Of a stretch of 64,000 bases of DNA, positions 57,044-64,000 are shown piece after piece. This DNA is from Massospora cicadina. Its lineage: Eukaryota; Entomophthoromycota; Entomophthoromycetes; Entomophthorales; Entomophthoraceae. How positions within the stretch are numbered: position 1 is the first letter of the stretch; each line of letters starts with the position of its first letter. Location: NCBI GenBank assembly GCA_022478985.1, contig JAKSZP010006615.1, forward strand, positions 1 to 64,000, given 5' to 3'. Under the pieces are notes generated by a model. It was not told where the DNA came from. It saw only the letters and a program-made list of their open reading frames with translations, and ran no database searches. A program made the position numbers and the translations under genes.

Positions 57044-57245
57044 AAGATGACTGTGTTAGTGTTTCCCACCAATGCCACAAAAAGAGATAGTAAATAGCAT
57101 GGCAGTCCATGGAGTTCTTGGCCTATCAGAATGCCACATGTGGAGGTTTTCTAGGTTTTATTCTCCTTTCCCATTAATTTGATTCCTCATTAATTGGTGC
57201 AGTATCATCCCCAGATTGGCCCACCTTGAATAAAATTTAAAGTTA
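57044..57245 (+). mobile_element. SINE family A, 5'-truncated copy
   Basis: Starts at GATGACTGTGTTAGTG, within the body; tail CCCACCTTGAATAAAATTTA. Confidence 0.65.
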
Positions 57246-58920
57246 TATATAAAATATCAGCTTTACTTTCAAGTTAATAAACTTCTATTATAACCAATTT
57301 TATTTTAAAATCATAGTAAAAATATTTTTCATCCCAAACCAAAGTACATACTATGTGAAATTTAGTGTGTATATGCTATTTACATGTCATCAGACATCTG
57401 ACATGCTAAAGAAAGACCTGGCTTCCATTAGAGGTACTCAAGTACCTATGAAAGAATCCATGATCCACAGGGCATTGTTCTGATGGTATAAGATTATGAC
57501 CTGCTATGAGGGAGGTAGGGGGAAGTAGTGATGAATAAAAGTTGTTCCCCCTACAAAGTCTAAGCTTAGAACTGTTAAAAAATTAGCCAACATCTTTCAT
57601 AGTGGAGTGCTCATAGTTAGTTTGAGTAATAACATCTAGTAAAATAATGATTTATTTCTTTGTTATGTATTTGTAACTAGATTCTTAGGATTCATGTTTA
57701 AAAATAGTTTGTTGTACCTATTTTTTGGTACTAGTGGTGACCAACCCAAAAGGGGAGCTGCCATGCATCTTTATTTGCAAATGGGCCAAACAAAGAAATT
57801 ATCATAAATTAAAAAGATTTGTAATATAGCCCCTAGTTTGTTGTACCTCTTTACAGTTACCCTACTCCAAATTCCATTCTATTTTATATATGATAAAGTC
57901 CTTCTAAAATGCTCATAGCTGTTTATTTTATATTAGGTTCATTGGACAAGTATTTGAGTCCTGTTGTAAGTGAGCTTGCCCATAGTTTATGTGTTTGAAA
58001 TAAGGCTCCTCTTTACATTTCTTGTGCTCTAACACTTGTGGTGGCTAGTACATTAATTAACAGAGAAAAAGCCACCAATAATACTGATATTAACAAGTGA
58101 AGCCCCTCCATAGGTAAAGTGGGTGTACATTAGGAGATAGAATTTTTATAAGGATTTAATGAAAACAAGTGATTTTAATGGAATTTTTAAATATATTAAA
58201 ACTAAAGCTAATCTAAAATACTATCAATAGCAGGAGGTAGAGGGTTTATACATAGAGTTTAGGGAGAGGCTTGTGAAAATTCTTAAGTGTATAGTTGAGC
58301 CAGCGCTATTATTGAGGCTTTATTGAATGTTTTGACCATCAAAATTAGTCTTGAAGGGCCTCAAAACATGGCAACTCAAATAAATGTCATTTGTTTATTT
58401 TTAACCAAATTTTATTAAGATTTTTTATAATTTCTTCTTCATTCAAAATAAACCTCAGATAAATTTTTTAAAAGTGGTGGAGCCTCTATTTGGGCATCTC
58501 AACTGCCTAAAGCATCTCACTTGGCCTTTACCTCTGATCATTCCTATCTAGCTGCTGTTTGCTTAATTTTAAGCAGATAAAAGTCATTTGATTTTAAAAC
58601 ACCAATGTGCTTGATGTTATTGACTACTTGTGGATGGGAGAGGCTCAATCCAGAAGGAGCATCAGCCACCCATCACTCATTGAGTATATGTCCCAACTCC
58701 TCATTCTTGTTCAACAGCAAGACCCAAGGGTTTAGTACATACCTTGGTCCTTAAAGGTTCAAGGTTCAGTCCACTTAAATGTGCTGGTTGGGAATCTTAA
58801 AGGTATTAGGTTTTGGGTAATAAAATCTCTTAAATTTAATACCCAACCACAAAAATCATAATAAACCAGAATTTATATGAAATTATTAATAAAATAAAGC
58901 TCAAATAAAAACTTGTATCT
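57246..58920. other. No gene or repeat recognised
   Basis: AT-rich, short frames only. I saw no SINE, LTR or gene signal. Confidence 0.4.
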
Positions 58921-59034
58921 ATATTTTAAATTTAAATTTATTGTGGGGAAAGCTGACCATGGGACGGACACTTCCAAATATGACTCAGGAAAGACAAACT
59001 TAGTACCAGGGGAGGCACCCCAGAGAAGCGATGC

Positions 59035-62000
59035 TATCTCTTGTTGCCAGCGGGAACGCCACTTATGGGGAGGGGGAGGGAACGTGTGAAGGGGCCGTAG
59101 ACACTATTGCACACGTGTGGAGGAAGGGGTCTGATTTGATGAACCAGACTGGGAACCAGGAGGAGACCAGCTGTTGGCGACACGGTGGGAGGTATCCAAA
59201 CATCCACGCTTGAAAGTGGTCCACCAAGTGAGACTGGAATCTGTGGACAGCTTCTGGGAGGGTGGGGATGGAGCCAGCGATGGCATCCAAGACAATCATG
59301 TGGATAGTCCACATGGCGATTGCAACCACCAGAGCACAGAGGGAGGGTGGAAGGGGGAGGCCATTGATGAAGCAAACATATCTCTTGACAGACTGAAGGG
59401 ATGCGTTTGATCCTGGCCCAGCAGACGTTGAACTTCGCGCCATATCACTTTAGAGGTGGGGCACTTCTCCAGGCGGTGGAACAGCGTTCCATACTGGCCA
59501 CACATGACACAGGATGAGTGTAAAGCGTTAGAGCGCTCAGCTGTATGATACACCGCCTCAGGCAGCGCCACACATGGGAGCAGACTTGAGGCTGCAACAG
59601 AGGATGGTGTGCATATTTCCAGATAGTCTTTTGGGTCTCAGTGGAATAATGGATGTCCATCATGTCCAGGTAGTCCACCCTGGATAGGACTTGGGGTCGA
59701 ATGGGGATCACGCCATCATGGATGGGTAGCCCCTGTACCTCTTGTGTGAACTGAGGAGAGGGGCAGCCTCTTTGGGTTGTATGTCCGCTAATATGAATTC
59801 TCCACTCTGCGCTTCACATGGAGAGTAGGATTCGTTTGTAGTGGGTTTTAGTCCCGTGAGGACCTGTGGCCAATGTGTGTGATGCGAGGTATTTCATCAG
59901 GGAGTGGGGGTTTGATGGATTGTTGAGGCCCAAGGCTCAGGAGAAGTTGGAGTGGGCCACGCAGGACCAGTGTTGGGATGGGAGTGTAGGAGCAGTGATG
60001 GCCGCGATCTAGGTGCCCAGGATCTTGGCAGCATGGGCTTTGAAGTCAAGCAGGCCCATGTCACCTTGATGATGAGGGCCAAACATGACCTCTAGCCATA
60101 CTGGTTGAGGGCGGCCTGACCAAAGCCATCCTTGCAGCAAAGCATACAGGGATTTGAAGAAGCTTGGGGAGAAGGGGATGGCGTGGGCTCCAAACCAGAC
60201 TTTGGATAGGAGCATAGAGTTGGCAAGAACAACCCTGACAGTGAGGGTAGTAGGGTGGGCTCTGAGAGAGGCGATTCGCTTCGTCACATTGTCCAGTATA
60301 TGGCACTCCATTACTGCTGACGCATATCCGCCTGCCTCCATCCACACACCCAGATGGCGCACCAGTCCTATGGTAGGATGTGGCACAAAGGGGAGCACCA
60401 GTGGAGCGGTGTGTGTTGAGTTAGTAAGGCGTGGACGTGGGCGAGCAGATGGGCTGGGTTGGGAACTAATTGCTGGGGCCCAGCAGTTCTGAAACTGACC
60501 AAGGAGGATGATTTCAGTTTTGGAGGCGTTCAGTGCCGCGTTGCTTACCCAGGAATATTCCTGGATGAGGGCTTCAAATGCGCGTGCATCTTTGTTATTA
60601 GACACCCCCATCACACAATCATCTGCAAATGCCATCATCTTGACTGGGGTTTGGCCTGGCACATGGACCCCAGTGAGTTGGGCATTCACATTTCGCAGTA
60701 GTGGGTCAAGGCTGAAGTTGTATAAGAGTGGGCTGAGGGGGTCCCCTTGTCGCAAGCCCCTTTGAGGGCGGACTACTTCCGTTAGGAAGCCTGGGCCACA
60801 CACTGCCATTGTCACAGATTCCGTGAGCAGCATTACCCAGTTTATGAAGCGGGGGGGGTAGGCGGAATTGATGGAGGCAGGCCCTTAGGTATTCCCAGTT
60901 TACTCTATCATAGGCCTTTTGTTGGTCCAAGAATACAAGTGCCCCAGAGGCTGTGGACTGACATACATTAGCCACAGAGTTCACGTTATCCCAAATCGAC
61001 CTTCTGGGGATGAAACTGAATTGTTCTGGGGTGATGGTGGCAGATGCTACAGTCCCTAAACAGTTAGCCATGATTTTTGTTAAAATTTTGGTGTCTGTGT
61101 TTGTTAGAGAAATGGGGTGCCAGTTGGCTAAGTCAAGCTTATCCCCTTTCTTGAAGAGTGTGACAGTGAAGGCCTCATGTCCTCCTGGTAGGAGGCGCGT
61201 TTCTATCAGGCTTTGGTTAAGTGAGGCGAGCAGCAATGGGGATATATATTTGTCATATTTTTTGTAGAATTCATATGGAATGCCATCTGAGCCTGGGCAT
61301 TTTCAGTTTGGTGCACCGCGAATGGCTGTCCATAATTCGTTCAGAGTAATCAAATTCATTATTTTCAGGTATTGGAAAATGGAGCAGATGTGGGCTCAGT
61401 CGAGAAATTCTGCCACTTCAGCCAGCTGAATTAGGTCAGATCAGTACAACTCGGAGTAGTACTGTTGCGTTTCAATTGCCCTTCAGCCAGTGTATCCAAA
61501 ATGGAATTATCTGATCTTCGCACCTGTGTGCAGGTCACGCTTTGGTGTGGTGCAAAATTTTTTTAAAGAAATGTGCGGTGCACTTGTCACCTTTTGTGAT
61601 GCATGTGGCCCTGTACTGAACACAAACCCAATGTTTGTGTTGTCTTTTGAGTGCGTTGAGGTGGGCAGCTGCTTCCGCCCACTTCTGTCCCCATGCAGAG
61701 CTGTATCCTGTAACTGGGATGTTGGACTCTAAGTGTGCCAATTCTGCCAGAGTGTGCAAGATAACTGCTGATGTGGCTCGTGAGCATCTGGAGGAGAGAT
61801 GGTGAGAGTGGCGGATGGTGTCATCTTTGAAAGTTGCCCATGTTGAAATGGGGTCCGCGCAAAATGGTGTAACAAACTTTTTCGCCATAGTTGCCTCTTC
61901 TACCCATGTGGAAAATCCTGGTGACCCGAGCTTGGGGGGGGCAGATTTTGTACCAATGTGGGGCCTTAGCAGCCGTGACAGGTAGGTGGTAGGTTAGTGA

Positions 62001-62688
62001 GACCAGTCGATGGTTGGAGAATTCCAATTTTGTTGTCTTGAAGTGGTGATGTGGGGTTGGAATTTTGCTGGCGTTAGAATAATGTCGATGCAGGTCATGG
62101 ACCTTAATTGGCCGTTGTGGATGTGGGGCCATGTCATGTTTTTGAGCAGTGGGGCATGCCGCGGCAGCGCGTCCATTAACCCAAGGGTGGCCTTTAGAAC
62201 GCGTAGTTCTATGTGAACCTGGAGGGCGTGGGGTGAGGAAGGCCACCGGTCCATTGGTGTGTTTAGCCAACAGTTCATGTCGCCAACTATGAAGGAGTCT
62301 GGGGTAGCGAAAGGAATTTGACCGATGAGAAAAATTTCTGATGCTTGCATGCACCATTTGGGGCATAGATGTTGATGATTGCATGTGCTATGTCAGCCCA
62401 TGAGAAGGTGACAACAAGCACTCAGCCATTTAGGAATGTTTCTGAGGATAAAAATTTGAAAAAATTATCTTTCTGAATTAGCACCCCACAGTGCATCGAC
62501 CAAAAGGATAGGGATGGGAGGAGCATTGTTTTCCAAGCTTCCTCAGAACCTCATGGACAGTGGGACTCCTGGATGGCCAGGATATCCATGGGTAAATTGT
62601 GTTGTAAAAAACTCAGTTTCCTAGCCTGGGACGGGGAGGCCTTGAGTCTGGCAATATTCAACGTCCCTATGGTGAAGGTTTCCCCCAT
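59035..62688 (-). pseudogene. LINE copy 3 ORF2: endonuclease-RT-zinc finger
   Basis: Start ATG at 62688, then endonuclease pieces: MDILAIQES (about 62570), GDMNCWLN (61994-62350), SNH (62010-62018). RT: frames 60706-61236 and 60009-60833 with FLDQQKAYDRV, GLRQGDPLSPLLYN, FADD (60618-60629), NSMLLSKVWFG; a frameshift separates them near 60840 in a G-run. Zinc finger of the zf-RVT type CVMCGQYGTLFHRLEKCP (59296-59571 frame) and the C-terminal region (59063-59443). Stops and shifts exclude a complete protein. Confidence 0.87.
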
Positions 62689-62727
62689 TGCACCTTAGGT
62701 GCGAGGGGGTGGGCACCCAGGCCCACC
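62686..62727 (-). promoter_or_regulatory. ORF1-ORF2 junction: hairpin, TAA, ATG
   Basis: On the minus strand GGTGGGC, 6-nt loop, GCCCACC (62727-62708), then after 10 nt the ORF1 stop TAA (62697-62695), six nucleotides, and the ORF2 ATG (62688-62686). The layout equals that of copy 2 although the loop differs. Confidence 0.5.
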
Positions 62728-63960
62728 ATCCTCTTCTAGCTCCCCGTGGGCCTTCACAGCAGCGCGGGTGTTAGCAGCAACGCTATCGGAGTTTTTGTTG
62801 ATTTTTGTGGAAAGAGTCGCGTTGGCTTTAGCCTTCACTTTTTGTTTTCCCGACGTCAGACAAATTTTTGCGGTGCAGGTGAGTTTGGTGCACCATTGAG
62901 CGGGTCAAAATTTTTTTTTTTCAGTTGGGATGGGTCCCAAGTCAGTTTCAATCGTAGCTTGGGTGCAACGATTGGGTGAGATTGAATCTCCCATCAGATC
63001 CTTAAGTTGAGTGGCCCACTCAGCATGGGTTTCCCAATCTGATTGGTTGATGGATTCCCGATTTGCTTCCACCACAAAGGTCTCCATGTCCTCCTGGCGT
63101 TATGAGTGTGGGATAGCGGTGGTGGCTTTGGCCGCTTCCTTGGCCGCGGCCCTACAGGCCTGCTTGGCCTTCTTCCGCTCTTGTGGGGAGATAGGCTTTA
63201 CCAGTAGGTAGCAGCCTTGTGATCCCCACGGGAAGGCCTCCTTGGTGCTTGCGGTTGGTTCATAGTGCGCCTCCCCGCTGGCCATGGCCACTGAGGGGTG
63301 CTCTTGGAATGTGACGCCCTCCTTGATGGGGCATGTGTGTGCCTTATGGCCAAATGCGTCACAGTGGGTGCAAATGGGGGGTGCGCTGTCCACAGTCACC
63401 CAGAATGGGTGGGTGGTATACCCTGCGATATCAATAAAAGTGGAGTGCAGGATCTGGGTTAGGTCCTTCACAATCTCCTCAGTTGGGGTCAGAACTGCGA
63501 TGGCTTTGCCAGTGCACAGGTGTGGCATCAGCATGAAGCGTTGCATTTTTAAAGATTGTATTTCACTGTATATGGCGAGACCATCTTTCAGGTGTTGTTC
63601 CAAATTGTCACGTTTTACCATAGTAGGCAAAAAGTCGAATGTGAGGAAAATTTGGTTTGATTTTGTCCATCTGGTGCGTTTAGTTTTGACGACCTGTTGC
63701 CCTTTGGGGAGGTTGACCACTATGTGCACCACTGCAGCCTCGTCTGCTGCTGTTTTGCTTTTGAAACCTAGGTCCAGCCAACCGCGTGACATGGAGTGAG
63801 GTGCAACGTACACTGCAGTTGGGAAAAATGTGTGTACATCTTCACAAAATTTTTCCCATAAGGCCGTTTTTTGGATGTCCAGAAACACATGGACTCCAAA
63901 TTCCACCGATGAAAGTGGATGGGAGTGTGGCGTGTTGATGTACTGGTTGCATCATGCTTG
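62695..63960 (-). pseudogene. LINE copy 3 ORF1: RRM-like and zinc-knuckle protein
   Basis: One frame (63906-63100) covers the RRM-like region (GWLDLGFKSKTAADEAA), the zinc knuckle CTHCDAFGHKAHTC (about 63330-63372) and the Lys/Ala-rich helix (ERKKAKQACRAAAKEAAKA). The C-terminal part (62905-63087) has the same WD/Q-rich tail as copy 2, after a frameshift near 63100. A long A/T homopolymer (about 62910-62922) breaks the frame before the stop. It continues toward the window edge. Confidence 0.8.
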
Positions 63961-64000
63961 CCATGCGAGTATCTCCAGGGAAATAGTGACCGCCAGTTTT

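Larger units (their letters stand above)
58922..64000 (-). mobile_element. L1-type LINE, copy 3, cut by the window end
   Basis: Minus-strand LINE closely related to copy 2. The tail is at 58922-58960 (CCCCACAATAAATTTAAATT), ORF2 at 59035-62688, ORF1 from 62695 to about 63960. The window end corresponds to position 11078 of copy 2, so about 210 bp of 5' end are missing and the far duplication cannot be seen. Several frameshifts; inactive. Confidence 0.88.

Noticed and set aside
59034..59410. Plus-strand genes within the third LINE
   Set aside because: They are shadows of the minus-strand ORF2 C-terminus.

Overview
This is a transposon-dense stretch of a eukaryotic nuclear genome. The self-priming chromodomain Ty3 elements and spliceosomal introns of only about 37-50 nt suggest a fungus, but I cannot name a species from the sequence. 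Nearly everything recognisable is a decayed retrotransposon or a short repeat derived from one. Only one locus (43.4-46.1 kb, minus strand) looks like host coding DNA.

Layout. 0-4.6 kb: remains of two Ty3-type elements, an integrase piece and a PR-RT-RNase H-integrase block with a destroyed RT active site. 5.1-16.1 kb: a tRNA-derived SINE and two full-length L1-type LINEs in opposite orientation, all inserted into one (TAA)n tract; both LINEs have target-site duplications (TSDs). 16.1-18.6 kb: AT-rich DNA with a chromodomain remnant. 18.6-33.6 kb: three related chromodomain Ty3 elements (A, B, C), with C inserted in the LTR of B. 33.8-40.4 kb: Ty3 element D, the youngest, with a perfect 5-bp TSD, inserted in a short repetitive element. 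40.4-43.4 kb: AT-rich DNA with a foldback and a 71-bp tandem repeat. 43.4-46.1 kb: the host locus. 46.2-57.3 kb: AT-rich higher-order repeats carrying seven copies of one SINE family and two of another, two long inverted repeats, and a 1.9-kb element that encodes only a LINE-ORF1-like protein. 57.3-58.9 kb: nothing recognised. 58.9-64.0 kb: a third L1-type LINE, minus strand, running off the window end.

How it fits together. The LINEs encode an ORF1 zinc-knuckle protein and an endonuclease/RT. The three SINE families and the ORF1-only element carry 3' tails that resemble the LINE 3' tail, so they look like passengers of that LINE machinery. The Ty3 family appears to prime its own reverse transcription: the sequence after each 5' LTR is complementary to a site inside the same LTR, about 30 nt downstream of a TATA-like box, and the two change together between subfamilies. 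All Ty3 and LINE reading frames seen here are broken, so nothing in the window is obviously active today.
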